Shown: positions 1 to 9,188, counted from the stretch's first letter. The stretch is 34,572 nucleotides of DNA from UBA1275 sp002323515 (GCA_964007875.1 CAXGAH010000023.1:1-34572); one strand, 5' to 3'. Made by a program: numbers and translations. The notes: generated from the sequence alone by a model not told the origin.

Positions 1-3000
1 TTTATGAGCAAAATGAAAATGCATTGCCTTGGGAAAAGTGGGTGATTTTAAACAGAGTAATCTGGTCATCAGTAAGTGCGGTGATATTTTTTAGTATTTA
101 TGCCAAATTTGATTTCCATCAACAACCTATTCGTTTAAAATGGCCTTGGAAAAAAGAAAAGAAAACACAAAATAAAAGTAATCATCCAGTAATTAAGACA
201 ATATCTTTACCAAAAGTTAGTCTGAATTTTGGCCTCTCAAATCAATTCAAACAACTTTGGATAATCACTGTAAGTGATTTAAAATATATAATAAAAGGAT
301 GGCCATTTATTATAATATCACTGTTAGCATTAGCCTTTGCATGTCTCACAATTGTTATAGGTACTACTATTCTTGAAACACCAACGCTACCCGTTACCTG
401 GCAATTGGTTGGAATTGGAAGTGTTGTGATCTTATCAATTATTAATTTACTTACTTTCTTATATGCAGGTATGATTTTACAAAGAGATCATACTACAGGA
501 ATGGCTTCATTGATTCACAGTACCCCCACAAAAACTTGGGTTATATTTGGTGCAAAATTATGTGCATTAAGTCTTATGCAGATAATACTATTATCAACAA
601 TAATAATAATGGGTATTATTATTCAAAGCGTTCAAGGTTATTATAATTTTGAAATTGGATTGTACATAAAAGAACTATATGGAATTCAATTCATCGGACT
701 ATTTATTTGGTCTTTGTTAGCCCTTTCGATTCATACTGTTTTTAAAAATTATTTTATCGGTTTTTTTATTCTTCTTTTGATTTCAATAGGGCAGAATTTT
801 TTAGGATCGGTTGGCATAGAACAAATGATGTTTAAATTCAATCAAGCCCCTCCCACACCCTATTCTGATATGAATGGATATGGGCACTTCCTTGCTGAAT
901 ATTTCATTTATAAAATTTATTGGCTTGCCCTAGGAGTCGCTTTATTCATCTCAGCATTTTGGATATTTCCAAGAGGGTCTTATCCATCTTGGAAAGAACG
1001 TTTTGTTATAGTTAAAAAAAGAATAAATACCTTAAATCTAAGTACTATCATTGTTTTACTAATCGTTTTTTTCAGCCTTGGATCTTATATCTACTATGTG
1101 GATAATGTTAAATACGAAAGGCTATCGTCTAATGAACGCGAAGCTTCTGCTGCAGAGTGGGAAAAAAAATATGGTAAGTTTAGATCTGCTCCTCAGCCTA
1201 GAATTACTGCTGTTTACATTGAAATGGATCTTTACCCAGAACGTCGTGATTTAGAGGTAAATGGTAGATATACATTAAAAAATAAAACCAACTTTGTAAT
1301 TGATTCCATACATATTGATCACGGTAGTTTAGAAACTGAATTTGGTTTTAATGTCAGTAATGAGCTTCTGGTTGAAGACAGCACATTTAATTATGATATT
1401 TTTAGAATTTACCCACCATTACAACCTGGTGACTCTATACAATTTGAATTTACTTTATCAAATACTCCAAATGAATTATTACGTAATAATTCACCCGTTA
1501 TAGGCAACGGTACTTTCTTGAATAATGGAATTTTGCCTAGAATTGGATATAACCCAGCAGGCGAACTTATTGGACCAGAATCCCGTAAAAAATTCGATTT
1601 ACCACCAAGAGATCGTATGCCTAATCCTATGGATTCCTTAGCAAGAATGAACAATTACATATCATATGATGCAGACTGGATTGACTTCGAAACAATTATT
1701 AGCACGAAAAGTGATCAGATCGCTATTGCTCCTGGGTATTTAGAAAAAGAGTGGACCGAAAATGACCGTAAATATTTCCACTATAAAATGGATGCCCCTA
1801 TTTTAAACTTTTATTCCTTTATTTCTGCTAAATTTGCTGTACAAGAAGACTATTGGCTTCGAGAAAATGGTGATACTGTTGCCATAGAGGTTTATCACCA
1901 TCCTGGGCATGATTTCAATATCAATCGTATGATTCAAGGTATTAAAAAAGCACTCGATTATAGCAGTCAGGCATTTAGCCCCTATCAACACCGACAAGTA
2001 CGAATCATTGAATTTCCACGAACTAGTGGAGGTTTTGCGCAATCTTTTGCAAATACTATCCCTTACTCAGAATCTGTCGGTTTTATAGCAGCCGTAGATG
2101 ATGAAGATCAATACGGGGTAGATTATCCATTTAGTATAAGTGCTCATGAAGTTGCTCATCAATGGTGGGCACACCAGGTTATTGGAGCTAATGTAAAAGG
2201 AGCTACACTCATGTCTGAAAGTATGTCTGAGTATGTATCATTAAAAGTTTTAGAAAAAGAATATGGAGATGATAAAATGAGGACATTTTTAAAAAATGCC
2301 CTCGATAGTTATTTAAGTGGAAGAGCATTTGAAAGTATAAATGAAAAACCTTTAATGTTTAATGAAAACCAGCAGTATATACACTACAATAAAGGATCTC
2401 TAGTACTTTATGCGCTGAGTGATTATTTAGGAGAAGAAACATTAAATAGGGCCATACAGCGATACCTTAACAAAGTGGCTTACCAAGAGGCTCCCTATAC
2501 CATAGCCGAAGAATTTGTCAACGAAATTGCTCTAGCTACTCCTGATAGTCTCAATTATCTTATCGATGATTTGTTCCGAACCATTACCCTCTATGATAAT
2601 CGAGTAGATGAAGCGGAATGGTGGATAAATCCGGACAGTACCTACGAAGTCGAATTCACACTACAGGCAGCTAAGTATAAGAGTGACGAAAAAGGTAAGC
2701 GTATTTATAAAAATGCTGCTGGAGACAGTTTATTTTTGGAAAAAGAAGAACTCCGAAAGCCAATCCAATCCCTGCCTCTTCGCGACTACATAGATGTGGG
2801 TATTTTTACCAAAAATTCTCAAGGGGAAGATTCTGTGATTTATTTAAAAAAACACCGGTTTGATCAAATCGAAACAACGCTGCGTTTTACTGTTGATGTC
2901 GAACCATCCGAAGTTGGCATAGATCCCTATAATAAACTTATCGATACCCAGTCTATGGACAATCGACGTGAAGTATTGTTACGCAAAGAAACTGCAGAAA

Positions 3001-3011
3001 TCTTGGAGTAA
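1..3011 (+). CDS. ABC-2 permease / M1 aminopeptidase fusion, 3' part
   Basis: The frame is open to the first base of the window, so the true start lies upstream; about 1,000 codons are visible. The first third (to about residue 350, counting from base 24) is a string of hydrophobic segments typical of an ABC-2 export permease. The rest is a soluble domain with the M1 zinc aminopeptidase signature HEVAH at about residue 708, followed by QWWAHQ and a downstream Glu in SESMSEY that should be the third zinc ligand. Bacteroidota and relatives commonly carry this fusion, usually near 1,200 residues and beside an ABC ATPase gene, which would lie left of the window. The peptidase domain probably faces the periplasm. 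The transported substrate is unknown. The gene ends 13 bases before a convergent gene. Confidence 0.88.
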   Translation, partial: YEQNENALPWEKWVILNRVIWSSVSAVIFFSIYAKFDFHQQPIRLKWPWKKEKKTQNKSNHPVIKTISLPKVSLNFGLSNQFKQLWIITVSDLKYIIKGWPFIIISLLALAFACLTIVIGTTILETPTLPVTWQLVGIGSVVILSIINLLTFLYAGMILQRDHTTGMASLIHSTPTKTWVIFGAKLCALSLMQIILLSTIIIMGIIIQSVQGYYNFEIGLYIKELYGIQFIGLFIWSLLALSIHTVFKNYFIGFFILLLISIGQNFLGSVGIEQMMFKFNQAPPTPYSDMNGYGHFLAEYFIYKIYWLALGVALFISAFWIFPRGSYPSWKERFVIVKKRINTLNLSTIIVLLIVFFSLGSYIYYVDNVKYERLSSNEREASAAEWEKKYGKFRSAPQPRITAVYIEMDLYPERRDLEVNGRYTLKNKTNFVIDSIHIDHGSLETEFGFNVSNELLVEDSTFNYDIFRIYPPLQPGDSIQFEFTLSNTPNELLRNNSPVIGNGTFLNNGILPRIGYNPAGELIGPESRKKFDLPPRDRMPNPMDSLARMNNYISYDADWIDFETIISTKSDQIAIAPGYLEKEWTENDRKYFHYKMDAPILNFYSFISAKFAVQEDYWLRENGDTVAIEVYHHPGHDFNINRMIQGIKKALDYSSQAFSPYQHRQVRIIEFPRTSGGFAQSFANTIPYSESVGFIAAVDDEDQYGVDYPFSISAHEVAHQWWAHQVIGANVKGATLMSESMSEYVSLKVLEKEYGDDKMRTFLKNALDSYLSGRAFESINEKPLMFNENQQYIHYNKGSLVLYALSDYLGEETLNRAIQRYLNKVAYQEAPYTIAEEFVNEIALATPDSLNYLIDDLFRTITLYDNRVDEAEWWINPDSTYEVEFTLQAAKYKSDEKGKRIYKNAAGDSLFLEKEELRKPIQSLPLRDYIDVGIFTKNSQGEDSVIYLKKHRFDQIETTLRFTVDVEPSEVGIDPYNKLIDTQSMDNRREVLLRKETAEILE

Positions 3012-3045
3012 ACGCTAAAAAGAGCTAATCTTTTAACCCTAATAT
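3012..3045. terminator. weak AT-rich hairpin between convergent genes
   Basis: AAAAGA-GCTAA-TCTTTT forms a six-pair AU-rich stem just after the M1 peptidase stop and overlapping the 3' end of the isomerase gene. It could act as a weak bidirectional terminator; the stem is poor in GC, so this is tentative. Confidence 0.3.
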
Positions 3046-4086
3046 CTGCCGATTAAGCGTTCGATCTACTCCACCGCCACCAGCAAAGTCGTCGAAGGCT
3101 TTTTCAGTAGCTTCAACAATATGATTTTGTATGAAGGATACACCCTCTCTAGCGCCCTGTTCAGGAGATTTGACACAACATTCCCATTCTAAGACCGCCC
3201 AACCATCAAATCCATATTCCGTTAGTTTGGTGAAAATTCCTTTAAAGTCTACCTGACCATCTCCTGGTGATCGGTAACGACCCGCTCTATCTCTCCAGTC
3301 ACCGTACCCACCGAAGGTTCCTTTTTTTCCTGTTGGATTGAATTCAGAATCCTTTACATGAAACGCTTTTATAAATTCATGATAGTGATCAATATATGCT
3401 AGATAATCGAGTTGCTGCAATACAAAATGCGAGGGATCATACAATATACTCACCGCTTTGTGATTGTTTGTTGCCGCTAAAAAGCGCTCGAAAGTAACCC
3501 CATCGTGTATATCCTCTACTGGATGAACCTCATAACAACAAGCCACCCCATTATCTTCAAACACATCCAAAATGGGAATCCAGCGCTTAGCAAGTTCAGC
3601 GAAACCCTCATCAATCAGTCCCTTAGGCTGTTGTGGCCATGGATGAACCATTGGCCAAAGTAAGGATCCAGAAAAGGTGGCATGCGCCTTTAAACCAAGG
3701 CGCCGGCTGGCTATCGCAGCTTTTTTAACCTGGTCTATGGCCCACTCTCGGCGTGCGGGTTCATTACCTTTTAGTGGTTCGGGAGCAAATACATCAAACA
3801 TTGTATCGTGAGCAGGATGCGTTGCCACCAGTTGACCTTGGATATGGGTAGACAATTCAGTGATTTCAAGACCATAAGAAGCCACCTTCCCCTTTAGTTC
3901 GTCACAATAATCCTGGCTTTCGGCAGCGGTATCCAAGTCAATCATGAAATCCATATTGCTCGGGATTTGCACTCCCTTGTACCCTAGATCAGCCGCCCAT
4001 TGGCATAAGCCGTCTAATGAGTTAAATGGTTCGGATGCGTCAATAAACTGTGCAAAAAAAATGGCTGGGCCTTTAATCGTTTTCAT
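3025..4086 (-). CDS. sugar phosphate isomerase/epimerase-family TIM barrel protein
   Basis: A 353-residue protein of the xylose isomerase-like / AP endonuclease 2 TIM-barrel superfamily. Candidate metal-binding residues lie at strand ends: a Glu in CCYEVHPVED, Asp and His in LYDPSHFV, His in AFHVKDSEF and Glu in VLEWECC. Members isomerise or epimerise sugars, inositols or 3-keto sugars; the substrate cannot be read from sequence. It is the last gene of a minus-strand set, 68 bases after the Gfo/Idh/MocA oxidoreductase gene, and the pairing supports a joint role in oxidising and rearranging a sugar or glycoside. The ATG at 4086 gives a normal family N-terminus. No signal peptide is visible, so it is probably cytoplasmic. 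Confidence 0.85.
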   Translation of the reverse strand: MKTIKGPAIFFAQFIDASEPFNSLDGLCQWAADLGYKGVQIPSNMDFMIDLDTAAESQDYCDELKGKVASYGLEITELSTHIQGQLVATHPAHDTMFDVFAPEPLKGNEPARREWAIDQVKKAAIASRRLGLKAHATFSGSLLWPMVHPWPQQPKGLIDEGFAELAKRWIPILDVFEDNGVACCYEVHPVEDIHDGVTFERFLAATNNHKAVSILYDPSHFVLQQLDYLAYIDHYHEFIKAFHVKDSEFNPTGKKGTFGGYGDWRDRAGRYRSPGDGQVDFKGIFTKLTEYGFDGWAVLEWECCVKSPEQGAREGVSFIQNHIVEATEKAFDDFAGGGGVDRTLNRQILGLKD

Positions 4087-4154
4087 ATAGGTAAATCCGG
4101 TGTGTTTGTGTAATATTTGATTCTTGTTGATGTAGCTAACGCCGTTCTATATAG

Positions 4155-5318
4155 TTAATGTTCGGGTGGGGTCCATACATTCCCTTTAGTGGTAGATTCT
4201 ACCATGGCATCAACCAACGCCATTCCATGAACGCCGTCATCTATATCCGGAAAATCACATACAGGGTTGTGTACTGACCCGTAATGATGAGCTCGAACCG
4301 CCATAGCAAAATTTCTGTATATATTAGCAAAAGCTTCAAGATACCCCTCGGGATGGCCAGAAGGAACTCGAGTATGTACTAATGCTACCTCTGACAAGTA
4401 GGCATTATCCACTCCGGTTCTATACACCTGGTTCGGGGCCCCATAGCGCTTAACCAATAGAGTATTTTCATCTTCCTGACACCATTCTACTCCTCCCTTA
4501 GTTCCATAGACGTTAACCTTCACCGCATTTTCTTCACCAGCGGAAATTTGTGAACACATCAATACACCAGGTACACCTCCTTCAAATTCTAACAGTGCCG
4601 AAGTATCATCATCCAGTAAACGTCCTTCAACGATCTTGGACATCTGTGAAAGCACCTTTATTATCTGTAAACCTGAGACATATTCAGCCATATTAGCAGC
4701 ATGTGTGCCAATATCTCCATATGCTCCTGCTTTGCCAGCTTTTGAGGGATCAGAGCGCCAGGTTGCCTGTTTTTGGCCCTCATCTTCTAACTTATCCGTA
4801 AGCCAGCCCTGCGGATATTCAACTACCACCTTACGAACCAGGCCCAATTCACCCGAGGCAATCATATGCCGTGCTTGTTTCACCATAGGGTACCCCGTAT
4901 AGGTGTGAGTAAGTGCGAACGGCAAGCCTGATGCATTCACCGCATCTTTTATTTCTAAGGCCTCTCTGGTCGATAGGCATAGTGGCTTATCACAAATAAC
5001 TGGAAAGCCATGTTCTAAAGCCATGATTGCAGGAGCGGCATGCAAGTGATTGGGCGTAACTATAGAGACGATATCCATACGATCACCTTCTTTGCGTTGG
5101 GCTTCATGAATAATCATATCTTGCCAGGTGTCGTAAACTCGTTCTTCAGGTAGAAATAACTCCTGCCCCGTCTCCTTACTCTTTTCAGGAGAGCTACTAA
5201 AAGCACCACAAACCAATTCGATTTGACCATCTAAGCGTGCAGCCATCCGATGCACTGCTCCGATAAAAGCCCCAGTGCCTCCTCCAATCATACCCATCCG
5301 TAATTTTCTATCTTGCAT
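4155..5318 (-). CDS. Gfo/Idh/MocA family oxidoreductase
   Basis: A 387-residue NAD(P)-dependent sugar or inositol dehydrogenase-like protein. The N-terminal Rossmann fold shows a glycine-rich stretch (MGMIGGGTGAFIG, residues 8-20), the catalytic-lysine motif CDKPLC is in the middle, and GDIGTHAANMAEY carries the conserved His of the family's active site. The start codon lies directly after the stop codon of the upstream MFS transporter gene (TAAATG), so the two are almost certainly co-transcribed and translationally linked. With the isomerase/epimerase downstream, the likely role is oxidation of an imported carbohydrate, perhaps to a 3-keto intermediate; that pathway is inferred from family context. 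The exact substrate is unknown. Confidence 0.88.
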   Translation of the reverse strand: MQDRKLRMGMIGGGTGAFIGAVHRMAARLDGQIELVCGAFSSSPEKSKETGQELFLPEERVYDTWQDMIIHEAQRKEGDRMDIVSIVTPNHLHAAPAIMALEHGFPVICDKPLCLSTREALEIKDAVNASGLPFALTHTYTGYPMVKQARHMIASGELGLVRKVVVEYPQGWLTDKLEDEGQKQATWRSDPSKAGKAGAYGDIGTHAANMAEYVSGLQIIKVLSQMSKIVEGRLLDDDTSALLEFEGGVPGVLMCSQISAGEENAVKVNVYGTKGGVEWCQEDENTLLVKRYGAPNQVYRTGVDNAYLSEVALVHTRVPSGHPEGYLEAFANIYRNFAMAVRAHHYGSVHNPVCDFPDIDDGVHGMALVDAMVESTTKGNVWTPPEH

Positions 5319-6608
5319 TTATGCTGCTGCCTCCGAAGGTATTTGTTCATCAGTGGTTTTATCCCAAAACAGTGCAAAGAAAAAAGCGGCAACTAATAAA
5401 GCTACAATACCAGGCATGACCCAAAAACTTTGTGCTCCAGCTAGCCAACCTTCCGTGCTAGACCCGTCAAGTGAAATCCTGTCACCCCACCAACCCAAGA
5501 CATAATTACCTATAAGCATACCTGCACCATAAGTCAACAAATTGAAAAAACCTTGGGCACTTGCTCGTAAATGTTTTGGGGCTTTTTTATCTACATAAAG
5601 TTGACCCGTTACAAAAAAGAAATCGTAACAGATACCGTGAAGGGCAATACCTAATACAATGAGTGCCGTTGAACTAGGGAATAGACCAAATAACAAATAT
5701 CTAGCAGTCCAAGCTAGCATACCCACAAGTAGCATCCACTTTACGCCAAGACGAGCTAAAAATAGTGGTATAGCTAACATGAATAACACCTCACTCATTT
5801 GTCCAATAGCCATGAATGAAGGAGATTGCTCACCGAAGGCTACCGCTGCAATAAAATCGTTCGTTCGAGCATAATAGAATGCCAGTGGAATACTAATTGC
5901 AAAACTACTAAATGAAAAAATCGCAAAATTCTTCTCGCTAAGTAATTTTAATGCATCTAAACCCAATGCCTGTTTCACATCAAACTTTTCCCCTCTTGCC
6001 GATGGTGGAGTGGCTGGAAGGGTAAAGCTATACAACCCATAAAGTACCGAAATAACCGCGCTCACTTTAAGAGGTATGTTCGTGGACTGTATGTTACTTT
6101 CAACGCCTGTTAGCCAACTAAGCAGAGGGATTTGTACAAAACCTAAGACGGTGCCTGCAACTATAAATCCCGCAACAATCCAACCGATGGTACCCCATAC
6201 ACGTATTCGGGGGAATTCTGAGTCTGGGTCATCAATATTAGCAAATGCAATGGCATTTACTAAGGCCAGTGAAGGCATATATAACATGAAATAGGCCAAC
6301 ATTACCCAGATAAAAGTACCGGAATCAGTAATACCTGCAGCAATCCATAGTAGCACTCCACCTAAAAGGTGACTGATGCCATTGACCTTTTCCGCATTGA
6401 AATACCGATCGGCTAATAGCCCCACAAAAACCGGAGCTAGTAAACCTGCCCAGTTATGAGTAGCATAGGCACTCCCTATGATAGTGTTTAAACTCTCTTC
6501 TCCCTCAAACACCCTTAGGAGATAAGCGCCCATTGTCACAAAAAATGCACCCCAAATAAAAAATTGGAGAAACATCATGAGACTCAAACGAAAGCGTAAT
6601 AACTGCAT
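5319..6608 (-). CDS. MFS transporter, nucleoside:H+ symporter (NupG)-like
   Basis: A 429-residue protein with about twelve hydrophobic segments. It opens with MQLLRFRLSLMMFLQFF and then WGAFFVTMGAYL, the N-terminal pattern of the nucleoside:proton symporter branch of the major facilitator superfamily. In Bacteroidota and relatives such proteins often sit with Gfo/Idh/MocA oxidoreductases and sugar isomerase/epimerases and probably carry sugars or glycosides rather than nucleosides. It is the first gene of the three-gene minus-strand unit, so it probably brings the substrate through the inner membrane. The promoter should lie in 6609-6700; no consensus was found there with confidence. Confidence 0.85.
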   Translation of the reverse strand: MQLLRFRLSLMMFLQFFIWGAFFVTMGAYLLRVFEGEESLNTIIGSAYATHNWAGLLAPVFVGLLADRYFNAEKVNGISHLLGGVLLWIAAGITDSGTFIWVMLAYFMLYMPSLALVNAIAFANIDDPDSEFPRIRVWGTIGWIVAGFIVAGTVLGFVQIPLLSWLTGVESNIQSTNIPLKVSAVISVLYGLYSFTLPATPPSARGEKFDVKQALGLDALKLLSEKNFAIFSFSSFAISIPLAFYYARTNDFIAAVAFGEQSPSFMAIGQMSEVLFMLAIPLFLARLGVKWMLLVGMLAWTARYLLFGLFPSSTALIVLGIALHGICYDFFFVTGQLYVDKKAPKHLRASAQGFFNLLTYGAGMLIGNYVLGWWGDRISLDGSSTEGWLAGAQSFWVMPGIVALLVAAFFFALFWDKTTDEQIPSEAAA

Positions 6609-6899
6609 ATTGTATTAAATTGGTTAGATTTTTCCTGATGCAAATAAAGAAATCTACCCCATAATTGAAAGTATTAAAACGAACAACTTTCTAGTCAATC
6701 ATGGCGGAAGAAGAAGGGTTCACAGGTAATTTACATAAAGTCGGCGCTCCTAGTATGACCTCACACTATACAGGCAGTTTTCATGCTTTGCTGTTTTATT
6801 TCGTATCTTTAGCTTTACCTAGTATTATTGAATAATGCACCGATATAGCATTCTTTACAAATTCAGGTACATGTTGCCACAAATAGAAACAGTTCATAG
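6609..6899. other. divergent intergenic region with a 44-codon ORF
   Basis: This 291-base stretch separates the minus-strand transporter from the plus-strand GroES-like gene, so it should hold promoters for both. It contains one small plus-strand ORF (6701-6835, 44 codons, starting MAEEEGFTGNL and ending with a hydrophobic patch). I recognise no family in it and see no convincing ribosome binding site, so I do not call it a gene. No repeat or RNA gene was recognised. Confidence 0.4.
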
Positions 6900-7271
6900 A
6901 TGATTCAAGAATACCTTAATTCAATCGATAATTTCATTGTAGTGGGTGATCGCGTACTCATTAAGCCTCGCGATATGGAAACACACACTCGAAGCGGGTT
7001 AGTCTTACCGGCCTCTGTAAAGGAAAAAGAAGAGATACAAAGTGGGTATATTTTAAAAACTGGACCTGGTTACCCTATCCCCAATACCGATGTGGAAGAG
7101 GCATGGAAAGTGACCGAGGATACAAAATACATTGGTATGCAAGCCTCAGCAGGGGATTTAGCAATTTTTCTGAAGAGCCGTTCTCACGAAATTGAGTTTG
7201 AGAATGAAAAATACATCATCGTCCCCCACTCCTCAATATTATTACTCATACGAGATGAACTAGGGATATAA
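6900..7271 (+). CDS. GroES-fold (Cpn10-like) protein
   Basis: A 123-residue protein that begins like GroES: VGDRVLIKPRDMETHTRSGL and LVLPASVKEKEEIQSGYIL resemble the Cpn10 barrel and mobile loop region, and the end (FENEKYIIVPHSSILLLI) matches the GroES C-terminal strand pattern. It is longer than true GroES (about 95 residues) because of an insert around residues 60-85, and no groL follows it. Bacteroidota genomes often carry such an extra co-chaperone GroES family protein besides groES-groEL. Whether it binds GroEL is not known from the sequence. It lies 56 bases upstream of the YitT-family gene on the same strand. Confidence 0.8.
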   Translation: MIQEYLNSIDNFIVVGDRVLIKPRDMETHTRSGLVLPASVKEKEEIQSGYILKTGPGYPIPNTDVEEAWKVTEDTKYIGMQASAGDLAIFLKSRSHEIEFENEKYIIVPHSSILLLIRDELGI

Positions 7272-7303
7272 CGATCAAAAAAATAGAACCTACAAATACG
7301 TTT

Positions 7304-7323
7304 GAGAGGAAACCCAACCTCTC
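7304..7323 (+). promoter_or_regulatory. hairpin just before the YitT-family start codon
   Basis: GAGAGG (7304-7309) and CCTCTC (7318-7323) form a perfect six-pair stem with an eight-base loop, ending four bases before the ATG at 7328. The left arm resembles a Shine-Dalgarno sequence but lies about 18 bases from the ATG. The hairpin could affect translation of the next gene; this is inference only. Confidence 0.35.
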
Positions 7324-7327
7324 CGCG

Positions 7328-7939
7328 ATGCCTAACGGCGTTTCTCATAGTCTATTTGACGATGTACAGGCTATACTTCTAGCTAGTTTATTTATGTCAT
7401 TTGGAGTGGCTTTATTCACCAAGCAAGAATTTTTAATTGGGGGAACAGCTGGCGTCGCCTTTTTAGGATCTTATGCAAGCTCATGGAGCTTTGGTCAACT
7501 CTTTTTTGTCATAAATATCCCATTTTACGGCTTAGCTTTGTGGCGGTTGGGCTGGTTTTTCACTCTTAAAACATTTTTTGCTGTTGGCTTAGTGTCTTTA
7601 CTTTCCGATTGGATTCCACAATGGATTGTAATCGACTCTTCCGTACCACTTTTTGCTGCAATTTTTGGTGGTTCTATGATGGGGGCAGGCTTATTGATGC
7701 TGTTCCGCCATAAAGCTTCCCTAGGTGGATTAAATATTTTATCTCTATACCTGAGTAAATACCACAATGTAAATGCAGGCCGCTTTCAGATGGTTATGGA
7801 TGTAGTTATCATTATTTTAGCTATCTATATTGTAGATATATGGGCTACCATATATTCTGTGATTGCTGCTATATGCATGAATGCTGTATTGGCCACCAAC
7901 TTTAAGAAAAGTCGGTACCTAGCTTCCTTAGACTCTTGA
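7328..7939 (+). CDS. YitT family membrane protein (DUF161)
   Basis: A 203-residue, strongly hydrophobic protein with about five membrane segments. The N-terminus (ILLASLFMSFGVALFTKQ, then IGGTAGVAFLGSYAS) and the motif ASLGGLNILSLYLSKY match the YitT/DUF161 family. It ends after the membrane domain and lacks the C-terminal cytoplasmic DUF2179 domain found in longer members; this short form is common. The function of the family is not established. The ATG at 7328 follows a small hairpin and has no ideal ribosome binding site. Confidence 0.82.
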   Translation: MPNGVSHSLFDDVQAILLASLFMSFGVALFTKQEFLIGGTAGVAFLGSYASSWSFGQLFFVINIPFYGLALWRLGWFFTLKTFFAVGLVSLLSDWIPQWIVIDSSVPLFAAIFGGSMMGAGLLMLFRHKASLGGLNILSLYLSKYHNVNAGRFQMVMDVVIIILAIYIVDIWATIYSVIAAICMNAVLATNFKKSRYLASLDS

Positions 7940-7981
7940 ATTTTAAGAGCGTGCTTAAACCCACATTCAACCCATAGTCCT

Positions 7982-8458
7982 AAGATCAATCGAAAAAAGT
8001 TTCTATAAACCAGTCTAAAAGGAATAGCGGCTGGGGCTACCTCACTTAGTTTATTTCCTAAGGTAATCGCTAGGCCATCACCAATGAATACAATTAAGGG
8101 TCCTATGGATGGTTCTCGTCGACTTAGTGGATTTCAAGAACTACGCAGAAATGGAGGACTGTTTAATGGTTGCGGTGGCACCATTCTGGAAGAACTGCTC
8201 AAGGATACCATATATATTTGGCCATAGACATCCTGAGTTCGGAATCAGTGGAACTTGGGAAGATGTTAACCGAAAAAAGCCTTCCTTGAGGAACTATTGA
8301 CGCTAGGAAATAAGGCTATAATGGCAGAGAAATCAAAAGAAGAATTCGCACAAATGGAGGTAATACCTGGATTTGAGGAATTTGCTGCCCCAGGATGGCG
8401 ACTATCCTTGTCCTATAACCTGACTATTGTGTATGACGAACTACGTTCAAAATCCTAA
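7982..8458 (+). pseudogene. remnant of a Tat-exported metallo-beta-lactamase-fold hydrolase
   Basis: Read across frames, this stretch rebuilds a gutted gene. From 7988 one frame gives NRKKFL, an in-frame TAA (8006), then TSLKGIAAGATSLSLFPKV, which looks like a Tat-type signal; the initiator at 7985 is now ATC. Next comes FQELRRNGGLFNGCGGTI, resembling the start of the mature domain in a periplasmic metallo-beta-lactamase-fold family. It jumps straight to KDTIYI, changes frame to FGHRHPEFGISGTWEDV, and changes back to EEFAQMEVIPGFEEF and YNLTIVYDEL, resembling the family's C-terminal end. The central region with the HxHxDH zinc site is absent. So I see an internal deletion, one stop and two compensating frameshifts. 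The family assignment rests on remembered patterns, not a search; the broken state is clear from the frames. Confidence 0.6.
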
Positions 8459-8570
8459 GCAACCTTTAGCTAATAGAGGGAAAAGAACACATGAAGCCAA
8501 GGCTTTTTGAGAAGGCATGTAAGAGACTTGTTTGCTTATGGGTTACTTCGCTGTCTTCAGAATGACTCTA

Positions 8571-9089
8571 TTAATAATCTCTTCTATACTGAAGGTCAAT
8601 TCCTTCTCTGGAGTCTCCTGATTGAGTAATAACCACATCCCAATACGGTTTTATTGAAGTCTGTAATAAAAAGAACGTGTTGGGTGACCTACCAGCCAAT
8701 TCATTAATAATAAAAAATTGCGAACGTTCAGAAATTATCCAACCAGTTTTTAAAGCCGGACCTCTACCGTCAAAACCAGTTTGGTCAATTTCAATAATAT
8801 CCATTCCCAAGCCCTGCATAGCCAATTCTTCAACTTCACTTTTTAACAATTCTTCCCATAAATAAGAATCCTGGCTCACATAGCTAAGATAGTCAGCTTG
8901 CCAAATAGAGCTTGTATCTATTGGTGAAAAAAATTGTGGCTCTACCACTCTACTTTGAATGGGTGAGGGACTTATATATAAACCATCACTGGTAAACCCT
9001 TCAAAAGCCCCATAATTAGCGCATCCCAGACCAACGCTCAGGTATACTATCATTAGGACAAAGACTAATTGTTGTTTTTTTATACTCAT
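8571..9089 (-). CDS. putative lipoprotein of unknown function
   Basis: A 172-residue protein with a lipoprotein signal: a basic start (MSIKKQQ), a hydrophobic stretch and a lipobox ending VGLGC, placing the acylated Cys near residue 23. The rest is soluble, with an acidic helical middle (WEELLKSEVEELAMQG) followed by alternating hydrophobic residues that suggest beta strands. I recognise no domain. It lies 99 bases downstream of the Omp85-like gene on the same strand, so it could be co-expressed with it and act in the envelope; that is inference from position only. Confidence 0.65.
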   Translation of the reverse strand: MSIKKQQLVFVLMIVYLSVGLGCANYGAFEGFTSDGLYISPSPIQSRVVEPQFFSPIDTSSIWQADYLSYVSQDSYLWEELLKSEVEELAMQGLGMDIIEIDQTGFDGRGPALKTGWIISERSQFFIINELAGRSPNTFFLLQTSIKPYWDVVITQSGDSREGIDLQYRRDY

Positions 9090-9188
9090 TCTATTTATTG
9101 TATTGTTTAGTTATGTGATATTAGTATCAATAATGAGATTGTAATAATCCAATGTGAAACCTCTTTAAAATAGCCCTCATAAAACTCA

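Noticed and set aside
7940..8130. An open minus-strand reading that looks protein-like (FIGDGLAITLGNK...) in the pseudogene region.
   Set aside because: It has no start codon in a sensible place and is the complement of the recognisable plus-strand Tat-like and beta-lactamase-fold remnant, which explains the sequence better.
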